DNA from: Sphingobacteriales bacterium
Lineage (GTDB): Bacteria; Bacteroidota; Bacteroidia; Chitinophagales; Chitinophagaceae
NCBI GenBank assembly: GCA_023251235.1
Contig: JAHEZE010000016.1
Span: 9,294-42,699, forward strand
Length of the DNA stretch: 33,406 nt
Direction of reading: 5' to 3'
The position numbers were made by a program, and so were the translations under genes. Every line of letters starts with the position of its first letter. The first letter of the stretch is position 1. Positions 22,915-32,438 of the stretch are shown here, piece by piece. The notes under the pieces are model-generated. The model was not told where the DNA came from, made no database searches, and saw nothing but the letters and a program-made list of their open reading frames with translations.

Positions 22915-23787
22915 TTAAACAAGATAAAAGCACAAGAACACAAACACCCAAACCAGATCTACAAAATGCCAGTATAAACCTGCTTTTTCAATCATCAGGT
23001 AATGTCCCTTCTTGTCAAACACGCCTTTTATAGTCATGATGAGCATAATGATATTGATTATAACACCGGAGAATACATGAAAGCCATGAAACCCTGTAAT
23101 GCCATAGAAATAACCGCCAAAAGCGATTGGTCCTTTTTCACGTATATGCATTTCAGCCACATTGATCATCCCTATCAGTTTTTCCTGCGTCAATCCCAAT
23201 AATTGCCCATGAGACATTTCAGCGTGATGTTCATGTACAAGACTAACTAAAGTTTCGTGTGATGAATTTTTTAATGCATCCATTACAGCGCTTCCTTCCA
23301 CTAATCTTCCCCATGAATTTCCCCGCATGGTTTGGCCAACTAATTCAATTTTCCCATCCACTAACACTGCATGTTCACCGGTTATCAGATGGTGCCATTC
23401 CCATGCCTGGCACAGTAGAAAAGCAATTCCACCAATAATGGTCCAAAACATCCATTTGATAACTCCATTTTTGTTGCCCCGATGGCCCTCATGCACAGCC
23501 AATACCATGGTAACAGAGCTCATGATCAGAATGAACGTCATCACACTTACAAAAGCTAATGGAAGATTGGTGTGACCTGCTCCGGGAAAAGCATTAAATA
23601 CCACGTTCGGATCGGGCCAGAAATTTTGAGAAAAACGAATGGACCCATAGGAGATTAAAAATGCACCAAATGTGAAAGTATCACTCATCAGGAAGTACCA
23701 CATCATCAGTTTTCCATACTCCAGATTGAAGGGGCTTTTACCCCCACTCCACCATTTGGTTTGATGCGTTGTTGCTGTTGAAGACAT
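22915..23787 (-). CDS. ctaE: cytochrome c oxidase subunit III (long copy)
   Basis: This is a 290-residue protein with about seven membrane helices. The N-terminal helix pair contains KLMMWYFLMSDTFTFGAFLISYGSIRF and the C-terminal part GITGFHGFHVFSGVIINIIMLI and YWHFVDLVWVFVFLCFYLV, both highly typical of subunit III. A hydrophilic insertion near residues 138-215 (GKIELVGQTMRG ... MINVAEMHIREKG) makes it longer than its paralogue next door. Subunit III supports proton uptake and oxidase stability. It is one of two adjacent subunit III genes. Confidence 0.92.
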   Translation of the reverse strand: MSSTATTHQTKWWSGGKSPFNLEYGKLMMWYFLMSDTFTFGAFLISYGSIRFSQNFWPDPNVVFNAFPGAGHTNLPLAFVSVMTFILIMSSVTMVLAVHEGHRGNKNGVIKWMFWTIIGGIAFLLCQAWEWHHLITGEHAVLVDGKIELVGQTMRGNSWGRLVEGSAVMDALKNSSHETLVSLVHEHHAEMSHGQLLGLTQEKLIGMINVAEMHIREKGPIAFGGYFYGITGFHGFHVFSGVIINIIMLIMTIKGVFDKKGHYLMIEKAGLYWHFVDLVWVFVFLCFYLV

Positions 23788-23849
23788 GTTAGAAATTTAT
23801 ATTTTACTTGTCAATTTTTTTGTTGCTGACTTTATTATTTCTTATCAGC

Positions 23850-24446
23850 TTATCTGATCCAAAGAAAAAACACCATCAGGTAAATCCATAGTGCATCTAC
23901 AAAATGCCAGTATGTAGCTGCTACTTCTATCCCCGTACTTGAATAGGTTTTTGTGTTGCTGAATAATGCTTTGGCTACCATAACGATCAATACAATTGCT
24001 CCTCCAAAAACATGTAATGCATGTAAACCAAAAATTACATACAAAAACTGCCCCGCACCCACTACACCTTCAAACTGAATACCGTTGTTCCAGAGTTGCT
24101 GAAATCCCATCCACTGCAGAATAATAAAAATGACTCCTAAAAAAGCAGTTACTGAAATCAGCAGCCGGTAACGATTCATTTCCCTCTGTTTAAAAGAACG
24201 CAATGCCATTTGTATCGTAAGGCTGCTCAACAATATTGTACCAGTTGAGAACCAAAATATCTGCGGCATTTTTATATCCTCCCAGTTTGCCTGATTGCTT
24301 TTGACAATATAGGCACTGGTCAGTCCGGCAAACATCATCAATATGCTGCCGATGGCCACCCACAAAATGAACTTATGCGGATGAAGTTTTTTACCCTTTT
24401 CTCTTAAAGAAGAATTTGGGTTTTCAATTTTTAAATCTGATACCAC
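23850..24446 (-). CDS. cytochrome c oxidase subunit III (short copy)
   Basis: This 198-residue, five-helix protein has the C-terminal subunit III signatures FGLHALHVFGGAIVLIVMVAKA and YWHFVDALWIYLMVFFLWIR. The N-terminus (KLHPHKFILWVAIGSILMMFAGLTSAYIVK) is shorter than in seven-helix subunits. Together with the long paralogue 62 bases away, it makes a double subunit III set as found in Act-linked oxidase clusters. It follows ctaB by 20 bases. Confidence 0.9.
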   Translation of the reverse strand: MVSDLKIENPNSSLREKGKKLHPHKFILWVAIGSILMMFAGLTSAYIVKSNQANWEDIKMPQIFWFSTGTILLSSLTIQMALRSFKQREMNRYRLLISVTAFLGVIFIILQWMGFQQLWNNGIQFEGVVGAGQFLYVIFGLHALHVFGGAIVLIVMVAKALFSNTKTYSSTGIEVAATYWHFVDALWIYLMVFFLWIR

Positions 24447-24466
24447 TTATTCTTAAAATATTTTTA

Positions 24467-25366
24467 TTACAATTTATCAAAAAGCAAAGCCAGCAATATT
24501 ACCGGCAAATAAATATAACTGCTAAACATGATTCTTCTTGCCGATTTTACTTCCATATCCCGATACAATCTTACACATTGCAATACCATAAACAAATTAG
24601 CCACTGTTACAATAATCAAACTAACCAATCCACTCATCCCGATGAAATAAGGAATTACTCCAACCGGAATCAATAACAAAGAATATATCACCGCCTGCAA
24701 AGCCGTAAATTTTGTTGGACCTTTTTCACTGGGCAAAAGCTTGAATCCTGCCAGGCTGTAATCCTTATGGGCAATCCAGGCTATGGCCCAAAAATGCGGA
24801 AACTGCCAAAGAAACTGAAGCGCAAATAATACCCAGCCTCCTATTGATAACTTTTCATCTCCCGCAGCCCAGCCAATCAGGCAAGGTAAAGCTCCCGGAA
24901 ATGCACCCACCAGTACTGCAATGGCATTTACTTTTTTCAACGGTGTATAAATAAATGCGTACAGAAACAAACTGAAAAATGCAAGACCTGCCGATTGCCA
25001 GTTAAAAAAATATCCAAGAATAAATATACCTGCGGTTCCGGTAATTACTGCAAATATCCAGCCTTCCGTAACACTCATTCTTCCCGCTGCTACCGGACGG
25101 TTCGATGTCCGTTTCATTATTGCATCGGTGTTTTTTTCCACTACCTGGTTTATTGCGTTGGCACTGCCGGTAACCAATAAGCCACCTAAGGCCAGCAGAA
25201 TTGTCATTTGCAATGGGTTTACAAATTTTTCCCGTAGCTCAGGCACCAATAAAAAACTAAGTACACTGGAAAAAACCACCATGATGCTAAGTGAGGGCTT
25301 AATAAGCTTCAGGTAATCTTTAATCTTATTACCAATATTTAAAGAACTATTTATATCACTGCTCAT
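24467..25366 (-). CDS. ctaB: protoheme IX farnesyltransferase (heme O synthase)
   Basis: This 299-residue UbiA-type prenyltransferase has about nine helices. It joins farnesyl diphosphate to heme B to make heme O. The first prenyl-diphosphate motif is ANAINQVVEKNTDAIMKRTSNRPVAAGRMS, of NxxxExxxD form. The second region is FLWQFPHFWAIAWIAHKDYSLAGFKLLP, with the conserved histidines and aspartate. Its product is the substrate of CtaA encoded at 6.4-7.5 kb. It lies between the subunit I gene and the short subunit III gene. Confidence 0.94.
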   Translation of the reverse strand: MSSDINSSLNIGNKIKDYLKLIKPSLSIMVVFSSVLSFLLVPELREKFVNPLQMTILLALGGLLVTGSANAINQVVEKNTDAIMKRTSNRPVAAGRMSVTEGWIFAVITGTAGIFILGYFFNWQSAGLAFFSLFLYAFIYTPLKKVNAIAVLVGAFPGALPCLIGWAAGDEKLSIGGWVLFALQFLWQFPHFWAIAWIAHKDYSLAGFKLLPSEKGPTKFTALQAVIYSLLLIPVGVIPYFIGMSGLVSLIIVTVANLFMVLQCVRLYRDMEVKSARRIMFSSYIYLPVILLALLFDKL

Positions 25367-25408
25367 TTTACATTACCTCCGGATATCCCCAAGGGGAATT
25401 TATTGAGC

Positions 25409-27226
25409 CTAATGATCTTTACTCTCGTCAGCTCCAATAGGTTCTGTTTGTGGAATAAAATCTCTTCCATCTTTACTATAATCATAGGCCCAACGATGCA
25501 CTTCAGGAATTTCACCAACCCAGTTGCCGTGCCCCGGGTTAATTGGTGTTGTCCATTCCAATGTATTTGAACCCCACGGATTTTGTGTTCTAACTTTTCT
25601 TCCTTTGAAAATAGAATAAAAGAAATTGAAAATAAACATCAATTGCATTGCAAATACAATCATTGAAACGATGGTTATCATTTTGTTCAGATCGTCAAAC
25701 TTGTTGAAGTTGTGCCAGCCTCTCAGATCTAAATAACGTCGTGGTACTCCAGCAAGGCCTTCATAGTGCATTGGCCAGAAGATAAGATAAGCGCCGATGA
25801 TAGTTACCCAGAAATGAATATAGCCAAGCGTATTATTCAGGTATCTGCCAAACATTTTCGGGAACCAGTGATAAATACCGGCAAACATTCCAAACATAGA
25901 AGCAACACCCATTACAATATGGAAGTGGGCTACTACAAACTTTGTATCATGCAGGTGAATGTCAATTGTTGAATTGCCGAGGAACAAACCGGTTAATCCA
26001 CCGGAGATAAATAAACTTACAAAACCAATAGCAAACAACATTCCCGGAGTAAACCGGATATTTCCTTTCCATAATGTAGTTAACCAGTTAAATACTTTAA
26101 TAGCGGATGGTACTGCAATCAATAAGGTGAGTAATACAAAAACAGATCCAAGGAATGGATTTAAGCCGGTAACAAACATATGGTGTGCCCAAACAAGAAA
26201 TGCAAGAATACAGATGGCGAATAATGATCCTATCATCGCCATATAACCAAAGATGGGTTTTCTTGAGTTCACACTTAATATTTCTGATACCATTCCCATT
26301 GCAGGCAACAAAATGATATATACTTCCGGGTGACCGAGGAACCAAAACAGGTGTTGGAATAAGATAGCGCTACCTCCTTCATTTGGAAGAATATGCCCGT
26401 TAACAACAATATCACTCAGGTAAAAACTGGTTCCGAGATTTCTATCAAATAATAAAAGAATTGCTCCTGAAAGAAGGACAGGGAAGGATAATACTCCGAG
26501 AATAGCCGTAAACAAAATAGCCCACATAGTAAGTGGCATTCTTGTCATACTCATACCTTTTGTACGCATGTTAAGTATCGTAGTAATATAATTCAAACCA
26601 CCCAATAAAGAAGATACAATAAACAATGCCATACTGATTAACCATAAATCCATTCCGATCTTGGATCCATCACCGGCTTCATGCAATGCACTGAGTGGGG
26701 GATATATTGTCCATCCCCCCGCAGCGGGCCCTGTATGAACAAATAAAGAAGCAAACATGATCACACTGGCAATAAAGAAAAACCAATAGGAAAGCATGTT
26801 TAAAAAAGGTGAGGCCATATCTCTTGCGCCAATCTGGAGAGGAATGAGCAGGTTCGCAAATGTTCCGCTCAGTCCCGCCGTTAATACAAAAAATACCAGT
26901 ACTGTTCCATGTATGGTAACAAGAGCATAATAAAATTCGGGTTGTATTACTCCTCCTTTTGCCCAATGCCCAAAAAATGTTTCAAGAATAGGAAAAGTTT
27001 GATCAGGAAAACCTAACTGTAAACGAAAGAGGACGGAAAACAAACCGCCTATCACTCCCCAGATAATTCCTGTAATCAGAAATTGTTTGCCAATGGTTTT
27101 ATGATCCTGGCTGAAAATATATTTTGTAATAAATGACTGATGGTGATGTGCATGGTGTTCATCATGATGTACATCATCATGACTGATCACATTTGCGTGT
27201 CCATGCATAATTGCTTCGTTACTCAT
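25409..27226 (-). CDS. ctaD: cytochrome c oxidase subunit I
   Basis: This 605-residue catalytic subunit of an A1-type heme-copper oxidase has about twelve helices. GHPEVYIILLPAMG carries the D-channel glutamate and the CuB histidine-tyrosine pair; WAHHMFVTG gives the two further CuB histidines and VVAHFHIVMG the axial ligands of the two hemes. It reduces oxygen to water while pumping protons. The N-terminal 30 residues are exceptionally histidine-rich (ten His before residue 30), ahead of the usual start of the family near HHQSFITKYIFSQDHKTIG. The C-terminal region includes the usual GNTLEWTTP-type sequence (SNTLEWTTPINPGHGNW). Confidence 0.97.
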   Translation of the reverse strand: MSNEAIMHGHANVISHDDVHHDEHHAHHHQSFITKYIFSQDHKTIGKQFLITGIIWGVIGGLFSVLFRLQLGFPDQTFPILETFFGHWAKGGVIQPEFYYALVTIHGTVLVFFVLTAGLSGTFANLLIPLQIGARDMASPFLNMLSYWFFFIASVIMFASLFVHTGPAAGGWTIYPPLSALHEAGDGSKIGMDLWLISMALFIVSSLLGGLNYITTILNMRTKGMSMTRMPLTMWAILFTAILGVLSFPVLLSGAILLLFDRNLGTSFYLSDIVVNGHILPNEGGSAILFQHLFWFLGHPEVYIILLPAMGMVSEILSVNSRKPIFGYMAMIGSLFAICILAFLVWAHHMFVTGLNPFLGSVFVLLTLLIAVPSAIKVFNWLTTLWKGNIRFTPGMLFAIGFVSLFISGGLTGLFLGNSTIDIHLHDTKFVVAHFHIVMGVASMFGMFAGIYHWFPKMFGRYLNNTLGYIHFWVTIIGAYLIFWPMHYEGLAGVPRRYLDLRGWHNFNKFDDLNKMITIVSMIVFAMQLMFIFNFFYSIFKGRKVRTQNPWGSNTLEWTTPINPGHGNWVGEIPEVHRWAYDYSKDGRDFIPQTEPIGADESKDH

Positions 27227-27269
27227 AATATTGTTTTTTAGATGACCTTAATGGTTATCAAAAAATAAC

Positions 27270-28331
27270 TTATTTTTTTTGTGGCATTACAGCCGCAATA
27301 GTTTTTACAGTATCAGCTTTTGCTTTCATTGCATCTGGATCTTTTTCGGGAAAAGCCGCGTAGTACTTTGGTTTCTTAGCTACCATCCAACGGTCAAATT
27401 CTTCCTGTGTCTCTACTACAATTGTTCCCCTCATACTGAAATGCCCTTTTCCGCACATCTGATCGCAGGAAATTTCATAAACAAATTCCGGATCATTCAT
27501 TTCTTTCTTCATTTGCAGGGTGGTTTTTGTAGGAGTGAACCAGATGCTTGTTGGCGTACCCGGTACTGCATCCATCTTCATACGGAATTGAGCAAGGCCT
27601 ACATCATGAATGACATCTTTTGAATTGATCACCAATTTTACAGGTTTGTTTACCACCAGGTGCATATCTTCTCCACTTACATATATGTCGTCATGATTGG
27701 CGGGATCATCCCATAACTGACCAAGCGGGTTATTATTGGCTTCATTGATTTCTTTAAAATATTTTTTTCCTAATATTTTGTCTTTGCCGGGATAACGGAA
27801 TTCCCATTTGAACTGGCTGCCTGTTACTTCTACCACCATTGCATTTCCCGGCGCCTCACTGGTAATTCTGAACCAGTAAAACAAACCAAAGCCCACCATC
27901 ACTGTTAATACAATGGCGGGAATAACCGTCCAGATCACTTCCAACTTATTATTATGAGGAAAATAAAATGCTTTTCTGGTATCTGAAGCCTGGTATTTAT
28001 AAGAAAACCAGAATAATAAAGTCTGGGTAATAACAAACACGATTCCGGTAATAATCAGGGTAATTTTCATCATCATATCTACATCCACTCCATGATCAGA
28101 TGCTGATGAGCCCATTTGAAGAATTTTGCCGCCTAATCTTTCATTGCAATAATATACACCTATCATACCCCCGATAAGGAATACCAGTAATAAAAATGCA
28201 TTGATCCGGTTATTCTGCTTCCTTGATTTTTCCTCGCCACGCATTACCGAGACATATTCACTTGCTTTGGCAATCTGAAAAGTAATCAGAAAGCCAAGTA
28301 ACAGGATCACAACAATGAAAAGGGTTTGCAT
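27270..28331 (-). CDS. ctaC: cytochrome c oxidase subunit II
   Basis: This 353-residue subunit has the complete CuA site: H242 (VIHDVG), C289, C293 and H297 (CDQMCGKGHFSM) and M300. The canonical two-helix hairpin lies at about 88-110 and 133-153; two additional helices precede it (4-21, 43-62). There is no heme c domain at the C-terminus, unlike Gram-positive caa3 subunit II, so electrons must arrive from a separate cytochrome or from the Act complex. It accepts electrons and passes them to subunit I. It is encoded 66 bases after actF and 43 bases before ctaD. Confidence 0.94.
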   Translation of the reverse strand: MQTLFIVVILLLGFLITFQIAKASEYVSVMRGEEKSRKQNNRINAFLLLVFLIGGMIGVYYCNERLGGKILQMGSSASDHGVDVDMMMKITLIITGIVFVITQTLLFWFSYKYQASDTRKAFYFPHNNKLEVIWTVIPAIVLTVMVGFGLFYWFRITSEAPGNAMVVEVTGSQFKWEFRYPGKDKILGKKYFKEINEANNNPLGQLWDDPANHDDIYVSGEDMHLVVNKPVKLVINSKDVIHDVGLAQFRMKMDAVPGTPTSIWFTPTKTTLQMKKEMNDPEFVYEISCDQMCGKGHFSMRGTIVVETQEEFDRWMVAKKPKYYAAFPEKDPDAMKAKADTVKTIAAVMPQKK

Positions 28332-28396
28332 ATTTTTTTATTCAGTTATTTATATTTTTTTTCCGGCTTCAAACATCTGAAATATTAAGCCATGTT

Positions 28397-29617
28397 CTAC
28401 GTGTGATGTATAACACTTTCTTTAAAAAACGGATGGTTTATTGGCACCATCGGATTCCTTGATAAAGTTCTTCCTGTTACAAACATAATCAGCCCAACAA
28501 ATCCAAGACCTATTCCCATATCATACATCATCATCGGCACATGATCTCCCGATGGTCCCGGATGAACCATCTGGAAGAAATCGAGCCAATGACCAAATAT
28601 GATAAGCACTGCCAGTAAAGTAACTGTTGTATAATTTCTTTTTGCCCCCCGCTTCATCAATAATAAAAGAGGAGCAAGGAAATTGATAATTATATTCAAA
28701 AAGAAAATACCGCGATACACTCCCTCTACCCTGGGTTCAAAATATTTAGTTTCTTCGGGCTGGTTACTGTACCATATCAGCATATACTGACTAAACCAGA
28801 GATAAGTCCAGAATACGGAAAAAGCAAACATGAATTTTCCCAGGTCATGCAGGTGTTCTTCATTGGTATACTCCAGGTAACCTTTATTCTTCAGGTAAAT
28901 AACAAAAAGAGCAATTAATGCCATGCCTGATACAAAAGTGCTGGCAAATGTGTACCAGCTATACATTGTACTGTACCAATGGGCATCAATGCTCATCAGC
29001 CATAGCCATGGAATAGTTGACATGACGGTTAATGCAAATACAATCATAAATAGAGCAGCCCAAACAGTATTTTTCCAAATAAACTTCTTTCCTTCTTCTA
29101 CTTCCATATGACCTTTATCTGTGCTTATTGAAAAATCTCTTATTTTTTTACCCAGGATCCACCAAAGGAAAATGGTAAGCAAGGTCCAGATGGTGAAAAA
29201 TTTCTTATTCAGGAATCCTGATTTATATTGTAAAATTTCATCCAGGTGTTTTTCGTCCGTCCACTGATAAATAACATGATCTCCTCCAAAAACGATAGCA
29301 AGTAAAATGGCAGCACTAATAATGCCGATTACAGGAACAACGGATGCAATGGCTTCAGGAACTCTTCTGAAACTCATTGGCCATCCTCCCCATGCCAGTA
29401 TGGTAGCACAAATAAAAAACATAGAAGCATTCACTACCAGCAAAAAGAATACACTGTTTTGCAAAAGGCTTGCCCAAAAACGAGCTCTTTCATGTTCATC
29501 ATTGCTTGATCCATGAGTTACATATAGCAAAATGATGGATACAAGTCCCACTGCCATCAGAGCATAAGACCACAACTTGTATCGTTGAGGTATTACAAAA
29601 TGTTCGCGAATAGACAT
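28397..29617 (-). CDS. actF: Alternative Complex III subunit ActF
   Basis: This is a 406-residue integral membrane protein with about ten helices, related to ActC/NrfD. The start MSIREHFVIPQRYKLWSYALMAVGL, the WGGWPMSFRRVPEA loop and HWYSTMYSWYTFASTFVSGMALI are the family pattern. ActF is a quinol:cytochrome c oxidoreductase membrane subunit of the Act complex, which replaces cytochrome bc1 in many Bacteroidota. It lies between actE and the cox subunit II gene, which is the usual Act-cox arrangement. Confidence 0.92.
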   Translation of the reverse strand: MSIREHFVIPQRYKLWSYALMAVGLVSIILLYVTHGSSNDEHERARFWASLLQNSVFFLLVVNASMFFICATILAWGGWPMSFRRVPEAIASVVPVIGIISAAILLAIVFGGDHVIYQWTDEKHLDEILQYKSGFLNKKFFTIWTLLTIFLWWILGKKIRDFSISTDKGHMEVEEGKKFIWKNTVWAALFMIVFALTVMSTIPWLWLMSIDAHWYSTMYSWYTFASTFVSGMALIALFVIYLKNKGYLEYTNEEHLHDLGKFMFAFSVFWTYLWFSQYMLIWYSNQPEETKYFEPRVEGVYRGIFFLNIIINFLAPLLLLMKRGAKRNYTTVTLLAVLIIFGHWLDFFQMVHPGPSGDHVPMMMYDMGIGLGFVGLIMFVTGRTLSRNPMVPINHPFFKESVIHHT

Positions 29618-29648
29618 CAGTTATCTTTTATCGTTCTTAAAAAATATT

Positions 29649-30272
29649 TTACTTTTTTACAGCAGCGCTTTCAGTAGCCGGTTTTGCAGCACTTGCTGAT
29701 GCACTTTGCTTTTCTTTTATATAATGAATGATCATCCAGCGTTGTTTTGTACTTAACTGAGATGCATAACTGCCCATAGCCCGGATACCATAGGTTACCG
29801 AATGAAACATGGTTCCTTCTGGCATTGCTGTATATTTTACATCGCCAGCAAGGTTAGCAGGCTTTGCGGCAAAAGGACCATTTCCATCTTTATATAAAGG
29901 ACCGTTACCGTCCAGCTTTTCTCCATGACATATTCCACAGTTTACAAGATAAAGTCTCGCAGCTTCCAGATAATCTTTTGCTTCAAGTGACGGCAAAGGA
30001 TTTTTCACATTGGCTGAATTAGCATACCCAAGAGAATCATTTTTATAAGGATATGCAGGCAGGTCTTCACGGGCAATGGTGCCTTCTACCGGAGTCCCAT
30101 TATAGTTTATCCCTTTATCTTTCAGATTTTGTGTAGAAGCATATGTCTCATAAGCCCGGCTATAAGACATGTCCGGCATATAAGCTTTTCCTGTATCCCG
30201 TTTGCCGTTTCTGCAACCCGTCATTACCATCCCGCTGATTAAAACACCTGTTATGATTACAATTTTTTTCAT
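29649..30272 (-). CDS. actE: Alternative Complex III subunit ActE (monoheme cytochrome c lipoprotein)
   Basis: This 207-residue protein has a lipoprotein signal (MKKIVIITGVLISGMVMTGC, lipidated C20) and one heme site C112-G-I-C115-H116; M166 (GIRAMGSYA) is a good axial ligand. It is the membrane-tethered periplasmic cytochrome that receives electrons within or from the Act complex. The C-terminus is Ala-rich (SASAAKPATESAAVKK). It follows actD by 18 bases and precedes actF by 31 bases. Confidence 0.93.
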   Translation of the reverse strand: MKKIVIITGVLISGMVMTGCRNGKRDTGKAYMPDMSYSRAYETYASTQNLKDKGINYNGTPVEGTIAREDLPAYPYKNDSLGYANSANVKNPLPSLEAKDYLEAARLYLVNCGICHGEKLDGNGPLYKDGNGPFAAKPANLAGDVKYTAMPEGTMFHSVTYGIRAMGSYASQLSTKQRWMIIHYIKEKQSASASAAKPATESAAVKK

Positions 30273-30290
30273 CCTTAATTTTTTTCTGTT

Positions 30291-30884
30291 TTATACAGCT
30301 GCCACTTCAGTTTTCTTATCAAAAACTTTTATTTCCTTATCATATCGCCCCAACCACCATTGGGTTTCTCTATAATCCACTTTCACATTTTTTGCTCCAA
30401 GAGTTTGTAAAAATGCTACTGCTTCTGTTTCATTTGTTTTTTCTGTACACTCAAACGCCATGATGAAAAGATCATCAGTAGACCGAAGGTTAAAGTGATC
30501 TTTTTTTACAAATGGCGCCAACTGGCACAGGTAACAAAAAGTTAGTACCATTCCTACAGATGAAAACAAAACAGTCAGCTCGAATGTGATCGGTATCCAT
30601 GCCGGTAAAGAAAAGAATGGCTTACCACCAAAATTCAATGGCCAGTCATACGTTAGTGCCCATGAAATGAATCCCAGCGCAGTAGCAGTTCCGGTAATGG
30701 CGTAAATAAAACCGGCTGTATGCAAACTGGTATCGCGAAGACCCATAGTACTATCCAAACCATGAATAGGAAATGGAGTATATACATCATGAATTTTATA
30801 TCCTGTTTTGCGAACTTTTTTTACTGCAGGAAATAATACCGCTTCATCATCAAAACTGCCTACTATAAATTTTTTAACACTCAT
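30291..30884 (-). CDS. actD: Alternative Complex III subunit ActD (DUF3341)
   Basis: This 197-residue protein has two central helices (about 57-75 and 98-120) and soluble ends. The N-terminal FIVGSFDDEAVLFPAVKKVRKTGYKIHDVYTPFPIHGLD is the DUF3341/ActD signature. It anchors or stabilises the Act complex; no cofactor motif is present. It follows actC by 85 bases, a gap that holds a 10-bp inverted repeat. Confidence 0.93.
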   Translation of the reverse strand: MSVKKFIVGSFDDEAVLFPAVKKVRKTGYKIHDVYTPFPIHGLDSTMGLRDTSLHTAGFIYAITGTATALGFISWALTYDWPLNFGGKPFFSLPAWIPITFELTVLFSSVGMVLTFCYLCQLAPFVKKDHFNLRSTDDLFIMAFECTEKTNETEAVAFLQTLGAKNVKVDYRETQWWLGRYDKEIKVFDKKTEVAAV

Positions 30885-30893
30885 ACTCTAAAT

Positions 30894-30961
30894 CCCTAAA
30901 GAGACTTTTAGTTAAATAATAATTTTTCAAAAAACATTTTTCTCCCATTTCCTCTTTAGGG
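30894..30961. repeat. 10-bp inverted repeat with 48-base loop in the actC-actD gap
   Basis: CCCTAAAGAG (30894-30903) is repeated as its exact reverse complement CTCTTTAGGG (30952-30961). The loop is AT-rich. It falls entirely in the intercistronic gap and would form a long-loop hairpin in the mRNA; it could be an RNA-processing site or a dispersed element. Confidence 0.5.
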
Positions 30962-30969
30962 GCAGGGGT

Positions 30970-32424
30970 TTATGCTCCATGATCATGAGAATGCACTTCG
31001 GCAAACTCTTCAGCCGGCTGAACTTCCAACTCACCCATTTTTGATTTATAAACATCCCCGGTTCTTTTCAATATATGTTTAATCTCTGCTAACGCAACTA
31101 CCGGGAAGAATTTTGCAAAAAGAAAATAACAGGTAAAGAATAAACCAAATGTTCCCATGTAAAATCCTACTTCCCAGATTGTGGGTCGATAATAAGTACT
31201 CCATGCAGATGGCAAATAATCCCGATAAACAGAAGTAACAATGATCACAAATCGTTCGAACCACATTCCGATATTTATCAGTATCGACATAAAGAAAGTC
31301 AACGTCAGACTTGTGCGCATTTTCTTTATCCAGAAAATTTGTGGAGATAAAACATTACATCCCATCATAATCCAGTAGGCCCATCCATAGGGGCTGCTCA
31401 GGTTCAGGCGATTTTGCATAAAGGCAAATCCTTCATATTTGTTGGCGCCATACCAGGAGATGAACAATTCCGTTAGATAAGCAATACCCACAATTGAACC
31501 TGTAAGTACAATCACCTTATTCATCACCTGAATATGCTCAATCGTGATGTATTGTTCAAGACTCAAAACTTTTCTGGTTACCACTAATAATGTTTGTACC
31601 ATGGCAAAACCTGAGAAGATAGCTCCCGCAACAAAGTAAGGGGGAAAGATTGTAGTGTGCCATCCCGGAACTACTGAAGTGGCAAAATCAAAAGATACTA
31701 TCGTGTGTACCGACAATACAAGCGGCGTACTTAAACCCGCAAGCACTAATGAAAGTGCCTCATGACGTTGCCAATGCTTGGTACTTCCTGTCCAGCCAAA
31801 TGCAGTAATGCCGTAAAATAATTTTCTCCATTTCTTTTTTGCACGGTCACGCAGTGTAGCCACATCAGGAATCAAACCACTGTACCAGAATAAAAGTGAT
31901 ACAGTAAAATAAGTTGAGATCGCAAACACATCCCAAAGAAGCGGTGAGTTAAAATTTACCCACAAAGGGCCCCTTGTGTTTGGATAAGGTAAAACGAAAA
32001 ATGCATCCCATACACGGCCCATGTGCCAGATCGGAAACTGTCCGGCACACATGACTGCAAAAATTGTCATTGCCTCAGCTGCACGGTTTACTCCTGTTCT
32101 CCAACCCTGGCGGAATAATAATAGGATAGCAGAAATCAATGTACCCGCATGACCAATACCGATCCACCAAACAAAGTTGGTAATATCCCAACCCCATCCT
32201 ACAGTTTTATTCAGATTCCATTGACCTACACCATAAGTTACCTCCATGGTAACGGAAACAATACCGAAAAGTAAGAATGCCACAGAAATAATAAACCCGA
32301 TCCACCATGCACGGGAAGGTCTCGCTTCTACCGGCCGGCAGATATCTTCTGTTATCTGGTGATAGTTTTTGTCACCCTCCACCAGTGGTACCCTTACCTG
32401 TGATTCATATCTTATTAATCCCAT
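30970..32424 (-). CDS. actC: Alternative Complex III subunit ActC (NrfD/PsrC-like)
   Basis: This 484-residue integral membrane protein has about ten helices and contains the quinol-binding site of the Act complex. NrfD-type stretches include ITNFVWWIGIGHAGTLISAILLLFRQGWR, FPIWHMGRVWDAFFVLPYPNTRGP and HTIVSFDFATSVVPGWHTTIFPPYFV. The soluble tail ends in a His-rich motif (HSHDHGA). It lies downstream of actB, separated by 123 bases that carry a dispersed repeat. Confidence 0.95.
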   Translation of the reverse strand: MGLIRYESQVRVPLVEGDKNYHQITEDICRPVEARPSRAWWIGFIISVAFLLFGIVSVTMEVTYGVGQWNLNKTVGWGWDITNFVWWIGIGHAGTLISAILLLFRQGWRTGVNRAAEAMTIFAVMCAGQFPIWHMGRVWDAFFVLPYPNTRGPLWVNFNSPLLWDVFAISTYFTVSLLFWYSGLIPDVATLRDRAKKKWRKLFYGITAFGWTGSTKHWQRHEALSLVLAGLSTPLVLSVHTIVSFDFATSVVPGWHTTIFPPYFVAGAIFSGFAMVQTLLVVTRKVLSLEQYITIEHIQVMNKVIVLTGSIVGIAYLTELFISWYGANKYEGFAFMQNRLNLSSPYGWAYWIMMGCNVLSPQIFWIKKMRTSLTLTFFMSILINIGMWFERFVIIVTSVYRDYLPSAWSTYYRPTIWEVGFYMGTFGLFFTCYFLFAKFFPVVALAEIKHILKRTGDVYKSKMGELEVQPAEEFAEVHSHDHGA

Positions 32425-32438
32425 ATCGTTTTATTTGT

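Noticed and set aside
23850-24446. Short subunit III gene as a truncated pseudogene of its neighbour
   Set aside because: It has a complete frame, its own distinct N-terminus and both C-terminal signatures, and two subunit III genes are usual in Act-linked oxidase clusters.
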